This document shows, one piece after another, positions 18,151-27,300 of a stretch of 64,000 nt of DNA. The DNA is from Chitinophaga pinensis (GTDB lineage Bacteria; Bacteroidota; Bacteroidia; Flavobacteriales_D; Crocinitomicaceae). The stretch's first letter is position 1. Each line of letters begins with the position of its first letter. The stretch lies in contig CAMDNE010000003.1 in the NCBI GenBank assembly GCA_945902745.1, forward strand, positions 1 through 64,000. Direction: 5' to 3'. Both the position numbers and the translations under genes were made by a program. The notes under the pieces were generated by a model that worked only from the letters and a program-made list of their open reading frames with translations, had not been told where the DNA came from and did not search any database.

Positions 18151-18261
18151 TATTGCTTCTTTTTATTATGTTGATGTCTTTGAAAGTCATTAACTCTTAA
18201 ATTAGTGTTAATTTGATGCTTAACGAGTATAAAAAATTTACTTTTAATTAAAATCTAAACC

Positions 18262-18666
18262 ATGAAACTATTTATTTTAATATTATTCGTAGCGATTAGT
18301 AGTATAAATAAAACCTTCGCTCAAATTGAAAATAAGGCAACACCAAAAAAACATCCTGTAAGCTCTGGGAAAGATGACGATTGCATGTTGCATGATGTTT
18401 ATGACAAACCTCTTGAAATCAATTTTCATCAAAAGAATAAAGCGAACATTGCACACACAACAACTGATTATATTCAGTTTAATCAAAATGGGATTTATAC
18501 GGAAAGTATTGGCGGAAAATTAAACACAGGAACTTGGACATTTGACACTGTTAAAAAGGTTTTAACAGTTAATTGCAGTGGTACAAAAGAATGGAATTTA
18601 ACTTCTTCAAAAGGTCAATATTCGTTATCCAATCCTACTGAATCGATTCAAATCAAAAGGAAATAA
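18262..18666 (+). CDS. Small exported hypothetical protein
   Basis: A 134-residue protein with signal peptide MKLFILILFVAISSINKTFA. The mature part is beta-rich, with G-G-K-L-N-T-G-T-W-T-F-D and V-L-T-V-N-C-S-G-T-K-E-W, which resembles the small lipocalin-like or DUF5004-like domains of Bacteroidota without a firm match. Two cysteines. The DsbA-like gene follows after 15 bp, so the two are probably co-transcribed, and the thiol oxidoreductase could act on it (weak inference). Confidence 0.6.
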   Translation: MKLFILILFVAISSINKTFAQIENKATPKKHPVSSGKDDDCMLHDVYDKPLEINFHQKNKANIAHTTTDYIQFNQNGIYTESIGGKLNTGTWTFDTVKKVLTVNCSGTKEWNLTSSKGQYSLSNPTESIQIKRK

Positions 18667-18681
18667 AATCTATATCATTTC

Positions 18682-19323
18682 ATGAAAGTAGAAATTTGGT
18701 CAGACATCATGTGTCCATTTTGTTATATTGGCAAACGACATTTTGAAAAAGCATTATCACAATTAGACGATACTGGTGCAATTGAAATAGAATGGAAAAG
18801 TTTTCAATTAGATCCAACCATTCCTAAAACAGTTAAAAAAATAAGTGTATACCAATATTTAGCGGATGCAAAGGGAATTTCCTATTCAGAATCTAAAGAA
18901 ATGCATGACAATGTAGTTCAATCAGCAAAAAATGTTGGTTTGACCTATAATTACGATAATGCAATCGTTGCCAATTCGTTTGATGCACATCGTATGATTC
19001 AATTTGCAAAAACAAAAGGATTAGGCGATCAACTAGAAGAAGCACTTTTTAAAGCGTATTTCACAGACGGCAAAAACATTGGAGACATCAACGATCTTTT
19101 AGAAATAGGCGTGTCAATTGGAATTGAAAAATCAACTTTAAAAGCTGTTTTAGAAAGTGAACAGTTTACAAATGAGGTTAACAATGATATTTCTGAAGCG
19201 CAAGAAATTGGTGTGAGAGGAGTTCCTTTTTTCGTTTTTGATAGAAAATATGCCATTTCAGGTGCTCAACCAATTTCAGTTTTCATTGAAACTATTGAAA
19301 AAGTTTTGAGTGAATCAAAATAA
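18682..19323 (+). CDS. DsbA-family (FrnE-like) thiol oxidoreductase
   Basis: A 213-residue thioredoxin-fold protein. The active site C11-P-F-C14 is in W-S-D-I-M-C-P-F-C-Y-I-G-K, followed by the DSBA helical insertion and a C-terminal cis-Pro segment G-V-R-G-V-P-F-F-V-F. FrnE-like members lack a signal peptide, as here, and are cytoplasmic disulphide oxidoreductases or isomerases, often linked to stress. The polyketide-synthesis name of the family is historical. Length is typical. Confidence 0.88.
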   Translation: MKVEIWSDIMCPFCYIGKRHFEKALSQLDDTGAIEIEWKSFQLDPTIPKTVKKISVYQYLADAKGISYSESKEMHDNVVQSAKNVGLTYNYDNAIVANSFDAHRMIQFAKTKGLGDQLEEALFKAYFTDGKNIGDINDLLEIGVSIGIEKSTLKAVLESEQFTNEVNNDISEAQEIGVRGVPFFVFDRKYAISGAQPISVFIETIEKVLSESK

Positions 19324-19426
19324 AGTTAGATTTTTCAGAATGTACAATTTTGATTAGTGTCACTTAAGTTACAATTGGAATTACCTATTAACCTTAATAT
19401 CGTAAAGAAAAACTAACTTATTTATT

Positions 19427-19630
19427 ATGAAAAAAAATATGGGAAATGCTGATAGAATAATCCGTGTGGTTATCGCAGCAGTCATTGCAGTTCTATTTTT
19501 TACAATAGTTATTCCTGGAACATTGGGAATTGTGTTACTTGCTTTAGCGGGAGTATTTGTCCTCACTAGCTTAATTAGTTTTTGCCCATTGTATTTGCCT
19601 TTCGGATTAAATACGTGCAAAAAGAAATGA
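19427..19630 (+). CDS. DUF2892 (YgaP-type) inner-membrane protein
   Basis: A 67-residue protein recognised from N-M-G-N-A-D-R-I-I-R-V and the two hydrophobic segments about 13-32 and 36-50, followed by S-F-C-P-L-Y-L-P-F-G-L-N-T-C. The same domain forms the membrane part of the rhodanese YgaP. Here it stands alone, which is common in Bacteroidota. The conserved C-P-L-Y piece suggests a sulphur or redox role, but none is shown. Translation could start at Met1 or Met5. Confidence 0.8.
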   Translation: MKKNMGNADRIIRVVIAAVIAVLFFTIVIPGTLGIVLLALAGVFVLTSLISFCPLYLPFGLNTCKKK

Positions 19631-19677
19631 TCCACTAAGCCATCAATACATATTTAGGGCTGAAATAATTGATTATT

Positions 19678-19724
19678 GCCACAGATGCACAGATTAAGTT
19701 CAATTTAATCAGTGAATCTGTGGC
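19678..19724. repeat. Dispersed hairpin repeat, copy 2
   Basis: GCCACAGATGCACAGATT (19678-19695), identical to the left arm at 8078, pairs with AATCAGTGAATCTGTGGC (19707-19724) with two mismatches around an 11-nt loop. It lies between the convergent DUF2892 and ferredoxin genes, where it may serve as a transcription barrier. Confidence 0.75.
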
Positions 19725-19782
19725 TAAAATAGCATGAACAAAGGATACAAAGACAAGAGGTCTGTCTCCATGTTAGTCACAC

Positions 19783-20013
19783 TTATTTTAATTCTTCGTA
19801 TCGAATAATATTTACAGGGCAATGTTTTTTTGCGGCTTCTAAAGCGAACAATTCATCGTCTTCTACAAGCGTTGAAAACCAACCTTTCTTTTCAATACCT
19901 CCAATCAGCGTGCTTTTGCCGTCTTTTTTTGACATGCGCCAACGGTACTTATCTGCTTCAACACAGGCGTTGCAACCAATACATTTAAATCGATGTTGTA
20001 CAACTCGAATCAT
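19783..20013 (-). CDS. Small 4Fe-4S ferredoxin
   Basis: A 76-residue protein with the single-cluster ferredoxin pattern C11-x2-C14-x2-C17 (K-C-I-G-C-N-A-C-V-E-A) and distant C65-P (K-K-H-C-P-V). The middle has an insert rich in Lys, Gly and Trp. Its ATG overlaps the stop of the U32 gene by 4 bp, so the two proteins are made together. The arrangement suggests it supplies electrons, or a cluster, to the U32 enzyme (inference). Confidence 0.85.
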   Translation of the reverse strand: MIRVVQHRFKCIGCNACVEADKYRWRMSKKDGKSTLIGGIEKKGWFSTLVEDDELFALEAAKKHCPVNIIRYEELK

Positions 20014-21245
20014 TCAACCGGAACTAATTTATAGAGCTTGTCCGAAGGGCGAACTTTTTCGCTTACAGGAAAGGTTATTGTAACTCCTCGTTTAGCACTT
20101 TCAGCAGGTTCATCATCAACGCGCATTTGTGTTAAGACAGTTTCAATTACTCCTGTTGTTGGACCAGTAATAATGAGCTCGTCACCTATTTTTAAATTCT
20201 GTGCTTCAATGTAAAATTCACCAATTCCAGCAGCGTCATAATATTTCATTCCCTTTCCTACATACACTTTTCTCTTTGTAGCTTTAGAACCAGGATTATC
20301 GCTCCACTCCCCCATTTTTCTGCCCAGATAATATCCGTCCCAAAAACCGCGATTAAAAACAGTACTCAAGCGTTCCTTCCAATCAATGACTTTTTCTGCG
20401 GTAAATGTTCCAGCATAATATGCATCGATTGCCTCGCGGTAGCATTGTGTTGTGGTGTAAACATAATCAGCACTTCTTCCTCTCCCTTCAATCTTTAAAA
20501 CAGATACGCCTGATGCGATTACTTTATCTAAAAAATCAATTGTACATAAATCTGAAGCTGACATAATGTATTCGTTGTCAATTTCAAATTCTGTTCCTTC
20601 ATCTTTGTCCATTACAACATACGATTTTCTGCAATTTTGAACACAAGCACCTCTATTCGCAGAAGAAAAATGAGAATGTAAACTCAAATAACATTTCCCT
20701 GAAACGGCCATACATAAAGCTCCATGACCAAAAACTTCTGTTCGAACTAATTTTCCAGATGGGCCTGTTATTTCTCTTCTTTCAATTTCTTTGTTAATCA
20801 ATTCAACTTGTTGTAAACTCAATTCTCTTGCCATCACCATTACATCAGCATAGACAGAATAAAATTCGACTGTATCTATATTCGTAATATTTGCTTGAGT
20901 AGAAATATGAACTGTAACACCAATTTTCTTTGCATAATTCATGACAGCATGATCTGAAGCGATAACAGCTGTAATAGTACTTTCTTTGGTTGCATCTAAA
21001 ATTCTCTTCATCAAACTTACATCGTGATCGTACACGATTGTATTTAACGTTAAATAGCTTTTTATACCGTTTTCAGTGCAAATCCGAGCAATTTCAGGTA
21101 AATCCTCAATCGTGAAATTATGCGTTGATTTGGTGCGCATGTTTAATTGTTCAACACCAAAATAAATTGAATTTGCTCCAGCTTTTATGGCTGCCATCAT
21201 AGCATCAAATGTTCCCGCAGGAGACATTAATTCCATTTTTATCAT
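20010..21245 (-). CDS. U32-family protein, TrhP (YegQ)-like tRNA hydroxylation factor
   Basis: A 411-residue protein of the peptidase U32 family. It starts E-L-M-S-P-A-G-T-F-D-A-M-M-A-A-I-K-A-G-A and contains the U32 signature V-F-G-H-G-A-L-C-M-A-V-S-G-K-C-Y-L-S, then N-R-G-A-C-V-Q-N-C-R-K. The cysteines around these motifs are cluster ligands in UbiU/UbiV and TrhP. Full length plus a C-terminal beta domain best fits TrhP/YegQ, which makes 5-hydroxyuridine at the tRNA wobble position and is reported to depend on iron-sulphur assembly and prephenate. The old peptidase label is probably wrong for this subgroup. Coupled to a ferredoxin gene. Confidence 0.85.
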   Translation of the reverse strand: MIKMELMSPAGTFDAMMAAIKAGANSIYFGVEQLNMRTKSTHNFTIEDLPEIARICTENGIKSYLTLNTIVYDHDVSLMKRILDATKESTITAVIASDHAVMNYAKKIGVTVHISTQANITNIDTVEFYSVYADVMVMARELSLQQVELINKEIERREITGPSGKLVRTEVFGHGALCMAVSGKCYLSLHSHFSSANRGACVQNCRKSYVVMDKDEGTEFEIDNEYIMSASDLCTIDFLDKVIASGVSVLKIEGRGRSADYVYTTTQCYREAIDAYYAGTFTAEKVIDWKERLSTVFNRGFWDGYYLGRKMGEWSDNPGSKATKRKVYVGKGMKYYDAAGIGEFYIEAQNLKIGDELIITGPTTGVIETVLTQMRVDDEPAESAKRGVTITFPVSEKVRPSDKLYKLVPVE

Positions 21246-21395
21246 TTCGCAAAATTGGTTATTAAGCTATCTTTAAAAAATGATAATAATCATAAAAATG
21301 AAAAAACATTCACTTTACCTTCGCATTCAGAATAGGCTAATTTTGAATTTTTATTCCCTTTCTAAATTTCCTGCATTAACTTTACAAAAAATAAT

Positions 21396-22238
21396 ATGAT
21401 GAATTTTAAAATCCTTCTTCTTCTTTGTTTGATAAGTCAGTTTAGCTTTTCGCAAGATGAAAGCAACAACAAGCACATTTACAAAAAAGGAACTTTTTCT
21501 ATGTATTGGGGTTGGAACCGCGCTGCTTATACTAAGTCAGACATTACATTTAAAGGCACAGATTATAAATTTGAGTTATCTGATGTCATTGCAAAAGACC
21601 GTCAATCCCCGTTTAGTGGTAAGACCTACTTTTCCCCAACTAAAATGACAATTCCGCAGTATAATTTTAGAATTGGGTATTTTATAAAAGATCACTATCA
21701 ACTTTCATTTGGCGCAGATCACATGAAATATGTTATGGAACAAAACAATACGGTTAAAATTAATGGTACAATTAATAATTCTGGAACCTCTTATGATGGT
21801 GTTTATGAAAATGCTGATGTTGTATTAGCAGATACTTTTCTAAAATTCGAGCATACCGATGGGTTGAATTATGAGAATTTTGAATTGCGACGTTTTGATG
21901 TCTTGTTTCAAGTGAAGCATTTTTGTGTCAGTGCAAATGAAGGATTAGGAGTAGGTTTTTTACTTCCTAGAACGAATACTACTTTGATGAATAATGCACG
22001 TTACGATGAATTTCATTTAGCGGGATTTGGAGCCAGTGCTGTTCTTGCTTTAAATTTAACGTTCTTCAAGTATTTCTTTATTCAATCGGAATGGAAAGGT
22101 GGATTTATTTCAATGCCTGATATTCGAACTACTATGCACAAAGAAGACAGAGCGAGTCAACATTTTTTATTTTCACAATACAATGTTGTTTTCGGAGTGA
22201 ATTTCAGAATCCCTTGTAAAAAAACTCCTAAAGACTAA
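21396..22238 (+). CDS. Hypothetical outer-membrane protein
   Basis: A 280-residue protein with signal peptide MMNFKILLLLCLISQFSFSQ. The mature part opens with K-G-T-F-S-M-Y-W-G-W-N-R-A and continues with alternating aromatic strands, including F-R-I-G-Y-F-I-K-D-H-Y-Q-L-S-F-G-A-D-H and F-F-I-Q-S-E-W-K-G-G. It ends V-F-G-V-N-F-R-I-P plus a short lysine tail, which fits a small barrel. I know related proteins only as conserved hypotheticals in Bacteroidota. The PaaY-like gene follows after 3 bp, so the two are co-transcribed. Confidence 0.7.
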   Translation: MMNFKILLLLCLISQFSFSQDESNNKHIYKKGTFSMYWGWNRAAYTKSDITFKGTDYKFELSDVIAKDRQSPFSGKTYFSPTKMTIPQYNFRIGYFIKDHYQLSFGADHMKYVMEQNNTVKINGTINNSGTSYDGVYENADVVLADTFLKFEHTDGLNYENFELRRFDVLFQVKHFCVSANEGLGVGFLLPRTNTTLMNNARYDEFHLAGFGASAVLALNLTFFKYFFIQSEWKGGFISMPDIRTTMHKEDRASQHFLFSQYNVVFGVNFRIPCKKTPKD

Positions 22239-22241
22239 TTC

Positions 22242-22841
22242 ATGGCAATTTTTGAATTCAATGGTTTTAAGCCGGTAATTAAGGCTAGTAGCTTTGTTCA
22301 TCCCAATGCTACGGTTACGGGAAATGTGATTATTGGAGAAAAAGTGTACATTGGTCCAGGTGCAGCAATTCGTGGTGATTGGGGTCAAATAATCATTGAA
22401 GATGGTTGTAATGTTCAAGAAAATTGCACCATTCATATGTTCCCAGGAACGACCGTTACGTTAAAAAAGGGAGCGCATATTGGTCATGGAGCAATTATAC
22501 ATGGTGGAACAATTGGCGAAAACTGTCTAATCGGTATGAACAGTGTCATCATGGATGATGTTGTCATGGAAGACGAATGCATCATCGGTGCTTTGTGTTT
22601 TGTTCCAGCTAAAATGCATTTACCAAAAAGAAGTTTAGTTGTTGGAAATCCAGCGAAAATCATCAAAGAAGTTTCTGACGAAATGATGGAATGGAAAACG
22701 AAAGGAACTACTCTGTATCAAGCGTTGCCAAAAGAATGTCAGGACACGCTGAAGGAATGTGAGCCGTTACGAGAGATTGAAGCTAATCGTCCGAGTCAAG
22801 AAGCGATGTTTGTAACGTGGGAAAAGATAAAGGGCGAATAG
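22242..22841 (+). CDS. paaY: PaaY-like hexapeptide-repeat protein (gamma-carbonic-anhydrase fold)
   Basis: A 199-residue left-handed beta-helix protein. Hexapeptide repeats run from about 20 to 140, with the zinc-binding histidine triad His65, His82 and His87 (N-C-T-I-H, H-I-G-H-G-A-I-I-H-G). The end, M-E-W-K-T-K-G-T-T-L-Y-Q and E-P-L-R-E-I-E, is the C-terminal extension characteristic of PaaY, a thioesterase that hydrolyses a toxic ring-fission by-product in phenylacetate catabolism. Homologues are often labelled gamma carbonic anhydrase or acyltransferase. The assignment rests on the C-terminal extension. No phenylacetate ring-cleavage genes are nearby. Confidence 0.75.
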   Translation: MAIFEFNGFKPVIKASSFVHPNATVTGNVIIGEKVYIGPGAAIRGDWGQIIIEDGCNVQENCTIHMFPGTTVTLKKGAHIGHGAIIHGGTIGENCLIGMNSVIMDDVVMEDECIIGALCFVPAKMHLPKRSLVVGNPAKIIKEVSDEMMEWKTKGTTLYQALPKECQDTLKECEPLREIEANRPSQEAMFVTWEKIKGE

Positions 22842-22868
22842 ATTTTATTCAAATTAAAAATATCCCAC

Positions 22869-22905
22869 AAAAAAAGGATGCAATCACTTACATCCTTTTC
22901 AATCT
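22869..22905. terminator. Bidirectional terminator between convergent genes
   Basis: AAAAAGGATG (22871-22880) and CATCCTTTT (22891-22899) form a hairpin with a 10-nt loop, with an A-run on the left and T-rich sequence on the right. It serves the PaaY-like gene and the PorP/SprF-OmpA gene. Confidence 0.65.
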
Positions 22906-22919
22906 TATTACTGTTACTT

Positions 22920-24314
22920 CTATTTTAGAAAATGCATTTCAACTCTTCTATTTTTTGCTTGTCCTTCTTCAGTATCGTTATCAGCGATAGGATTTGATTC
23001 CCCATAATAATAAAGATCAATTCGATTTGCATCAACACCATTGGAAACAAGCATATCCTTTACAGCTTGAACACGGTTTTTAGAAAGCAGCATGTTATAT
23101 TCATCTGTTCCATTATTATCTGTGTGCCCATCCAATCGGATTCTTAGATCTTGTCTAATCAACAGTAGATTTGTCAGAGATTCCAATTCTCCATATGATT
23201 TCTTCAAAATGATTGCTTTATCGTGTTCGAATTCTAATTTTCTCGAAGCTAAATCTAACACACGATTAGCATCTTGATCAGAAATTCTATTCACATTTGG
23301 CTCATTGATATAGATTGTATCAACACGTTCTACAATCAATGTATCCGTTTTGTATTCAATTGCATAAACAGTATCCACTTTTTGAACCGGTGTTTCAGCA
23401 TACAGTGAATCTAGCATCGGTTTTTTCTTCTTACACAACTTCAATCCAATAATTATTTCATGCGAACCAGAACTGTATTTTGCGATGTTTTGAAGTGGAA
23501 CTTCGTACGCATAACCAATAAAAAACAAATTTTGAATGTTTACACCTACTCTACCGATTAATCCTACTTGCGTGCGATATCCGATTCCACCGTGAATGAA
23601 ATTCTTATAGTTTACATCTGCATTAATATCAAATTGATTGGTATTATTAATTCCTTTATAGAGAACAGATGGTTTCACACTGAATTTCTGATTCACTTGA
23701 AACTTATATCCAAGTAAACCAACCATGTGTCTTCTCAAGCCATAACCATCTAAACCAGTGTATCCAAAATTTGAAAAAGACTGAATAACTTGCTTCGATG
23801 CAAATGAAAGTTCCAATCCTTTGAATTGATATAGAAAACCAACTTCTGAATTGATGGAAGACGAAGATTGACTTCCACCATTTACAATGACATCTTGTGC
23901 ATCAAACGCAATTGCACCTGTAGGATTTAATCGAAATTGGTAGTAGCCTCCTGTGATACCAATACGAACATGATGCACTTTGGCGATGTTTAAACCGTAA
24001 GCGATTGAACCTGAAGCTGCAACTTGCTGCAACATACCCAATTTATCTATCAAAACGTTTCCACCAATGCCAAGGGATTTTCCAATTCGCGTATTTGCAC
24101 TAAATAAACTCGTTATCGGCGCTCCGTCAACTTTTACCCATTGGTTGAGGTGTGAAAAGAAGATTTCCGCACAACCACTTGCTCCAGCATATGCAGGATT
24201 CAATGAATATTTATTATACGAATAGACATTCGACTGTGGCGTTTGTTGGGCAAACGAACTCAAGCTTATTATGGAACAAGCTATGATTAAACTAGTAGTT
24301 AATATATTTTTCAT
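22920..24314 (-). CDS. PorP/SprF-family protein fused to OmpA domain
   Basis: A 464-residue exported protein. Signal peptide MKNILTTSLIIACSIISLSS; a PorP/SprF barrel about 22-295, opening with the family pattern N-V-Y-S-Y-N-K-Y-S-L-N-P-A-Y-A-G-A-S-G and containing I-G-G-N-V-L-I-D-K-L-G. A 50-residue Val/Thr/Asp linker follows (V-D-T-V-Y-A and D-T-L-I-V-E-R-V-D-T-I), then an OmpA peptidoglycan-binding domain 350-464 (L-D-G-H-T-D-N-N-G and A-K-N-R-R-V-E-M). PorP/SprF proteins hold or finish export of T9SS cargo with type B sorting domains. The cargo gene lies just upstream (6-bp gap). The OmpA fusion would tie the barrel to the cell wall. The standard PorP/SprF protein is about 300 residues, so the extra domain is notable. 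Confidence 0.88.
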   Translation of the reverse strand: MKNILTTSLIIACSIISLSSFAQQTPQSNVYSYNKYSLNPAYAGASGCAEIFFSHLNQWVKVDGAPITSLFSANTRIGKSLGIGGNVLIDKLGMLQQVAASGSIAYGLNIAKVHHVRIGITGGYYQFRLNPTGAIAFDAQDVIVNGGSQSSSSINSEVGFLYQFKGLELSFASKQVIQSFSNFGYTGLDGYGLRRHMVGLLGYKFQVNQKFSVKPSVLYKGINNTNQFDINADVNYKNFIHGGIGYRTQVGLIGRVGVNIQNLFFIGYAYEVPLQNIAKYSSGSHEIIIGLKLCKKKKPMLDSLYAETPVQKVDTVYAIEYKTDTLIVERVDTIYINEPNVNRISDQDANRVLDLASRKLEFEHDKAIILKKSYGELESLTNLLLIRQDLRIRLDGHTDNNGTDEYNMLLSKNRVQAVKDMLVSNGVDANRIDLYYYGESNPIADNDTEEGQAKNRRVEMHFLK

Positions 24315-24320
24315 AGCTCC

Positions 24321-27300
24321 TTATTTTTTAAATCTGAATAAGTTGACCGTTCCTTTGTATTCTGTATCAGAACACTTTATGGAATAATAATAAACCCCAT
24401 CAGGCAAAGGTTCGCCGTCTTTGGTTCCTCCCCACTCATTTTGATAATCATTAGATTGATACACTGGCTGACCCCAGCGGTTATAGATTATAGTCGTACA
24501 TCCTGCAATTTGTGTATAATCTGAAATCTTCCACGTATCGTTTTGACCATCTTCATTCGGTGTAACGATGTTACTTATTTCGAAAGGACCATCACAATTT
24601 TGAACTGCCAATTCCAAATGTACTATTGAATCACAACCCGATGCCGTTTGAAACACCTCATCGTAAAGTCCACTTAATGACAATGTTTGAGTTCCGAACA
24701 CATACGTTTCTCCTTCACAGATTGTTGTATCTCTGTAAAATTCAATTGCATCGTCAACAAATAAATAAAGAGTTACGCTTGAATCACACCCTGAGGCGGT
24801 TTGAAATTGCTGTGGATACGTTCCTGATACATTCAACACTTGTGTTCCAAATGTATAGGTTTGTCCAGCACATATTGTTGCCGAATAAGACGAAGATAAA
24901 ATTGGATTCACATTTAAATACAAGGTTACCAGAGAATCGCATCCTGAGAGTGTAGTAAACGATTCTGTGTACGTACCAGAACTAGCAAGTGTTTGACTTC
25001 CCAAACTATAATTTTGACCTTGACAAATTGCTGCTGTAATTGATCCTATTATCGTTGGATTGACGGTCAAGTATAGTCGTTCTATTGAGTCGCATCCATT
25101 TATAGTACTCAAGGTGTTTAAATAGGTTCCTGATGCAGATAATACCGTTGAACCAAAAGTATACGATTGGCCATTGCAAATTGAAACAAAAACATTGCTC
25201 GTATCAATTGGTAGAACTGTTAAGAACAAAGTAACAATAGAATCACATCCTCCAACAGCAACAAGCGTATTAGAATAAGTTCCTTCAACGGTTAAACTAG
25301 TAGCACCAAACGAATATGAATCACCTTGACAAATAGTAGCACTTGAATTTGATGTCAATGTTGAGGCAACAAATAAGGTGGTCGTAATCGTACTATCGCA
25401 TCCATTTGCTGCAACAAGTACATCCGTGTAAATTCCAGAAGTGCTATACGTACTTGTACCAACATTAATCGAACTTCCTTGACAAATAGTAAATGTTTGA
25501 GCAAACGTTACAGGTTGAATGACAGAAATAGTCGTATAAATTGTACTATCACAGCCATTTACAGCTGGAAAAACATCTGTATACAAACCTGCAGTTGTTT
25601 GATTTGCTCCTTCCAAGAAAATACTTTGTCCGTTGCAGATTGTTGTTGCAACAAAATTCACATTCGGATTTGTTATACATGGATTTGCACACAAGGAAGC
25701 ATCTATTGTAAAGGAATAAGGACACGCTCCATCCGAAATTGAAATGGTATATATTTCCGCTGATGGAACAGGGAAAACGACATTTGCTCCAGCCGCAAAA
25801 CTACCCGTAGCAACAATATTATTCGTCGAATTTTGAATAGTATATGTGAAGTTTGAACTATAATAAGTAGCTAAACCTCCCGAGCTTGTGAAATTGATTT
25901 CACACAATGCGCTGTTATAGCTAGAAACAGGAACAATAGGTTGTAAATAAACCACTGGCACACCATTTTCAACTGTTGCACTAATACACGTTAAATCTCC
26001 CCAAGTCGCTGGTTCATCCGCCATTGGTGAAACGTAATACAATTGGTTGAATAATGGGTTTCCAAAAGTTCCAGAACCATTTGTGTTATTTACAAATACA
26101 CCATTTTCAGTTTGAACTGAATCAATAAAAGTAAATCCAGTGTTAGCAACAGGATCTGGAACAGGATTTGTTGAATGAATAACATAACCCAACTGTAAAC
26201 AAGATGGAATATCAAGTGTTGTCAAACCTATTCCATTTAATAGGATTCCAGGACTTAACGTATCACCAAAGCAAACAAATGCCGTATCTGCCGAAGCAAC
26301 ATCAATAATATCTCCATTTGCGATTTCCACAAAAACATCTCCTGCATCGCTTGCTACTTCTCGAATATATTCGATGATGTATTGCCCTTCATCTCCTGGA
26401 GAACCTCCATCAAGTTGAATAGCGTATATCGTTCCTGGTGTCAAGCAGCACATTGATTCTTGATTACCTGTGAAACCAGCAGAACCTTGAAGTAAAGGTG
26501 TGATAATTGGAGTTGTTTGTGTTCCATCTGTAGTATAGGTTGCAGGATTCAATCCGCCATAACAATCTGTTCCATTTAATAATTCATAAACAGAATAACG
26601 CAAAAGATTCATTCCAATATACGCTCTAATATTCATTTCAATAGCACCTGAAGGCGGAGCAACAAAATAATGCCATACCGTTTGATTTGCACAATTTGCA
26701 GCTAAAGGATCAATTGCAGGTTCACCTGCTAAATATTCTCTACAAGCAAATTCGTTTGTTCCAGCAACCGCTTGAAATGGAGGAGTTACTCCAGCTGGCG
26801 TTACAACTACTTCATATAACGGGTCGATTGTCGTTAAACAAAGAATATCGTTCCCTGGAGGATTAACTACTGGATCAACAACCGATGGATCGTATAACCA
26901 ATTATTAATATTTTGCGCATTGAAAAGTGTTAAACCGTTAGCAGGATCTACCATCCCGAAATATTTGTAACCCGGCTCCATGCAGCGTGCATCAATACGC
27001 GCACTTTGCGAAGCTCCTCCTAAAAATCCATTTAAGCCACCATCTGCAGCGTACAATACTTCAAGATTTGCACATGAATAATCTGAAGGAATTCCTGGAG
27101 AAAAACGGTCATCAAATCCAAATAATGCTGAGCTTTCAGAAAAAATGGTGCTTTGATAATCTGTTTCAAAAATCATACGACCATTATTCGGCGCAACAAA
27201 ATTCAACCATACACTTTCATTCACATCATTGTTATTAGCCGCAACGTGATTGTAATCATACGCATGGTACTGATTTGGATTTGGAGAAGTATGAGGAGCT

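Noticed and set aside
24626-24955. 109-codon plus-strand open frame inside the repeat protein
   Set aside because: It is a by-product of the repeated codons of the real gene on the other strand, rich in His/Leu/Arg with no motif.
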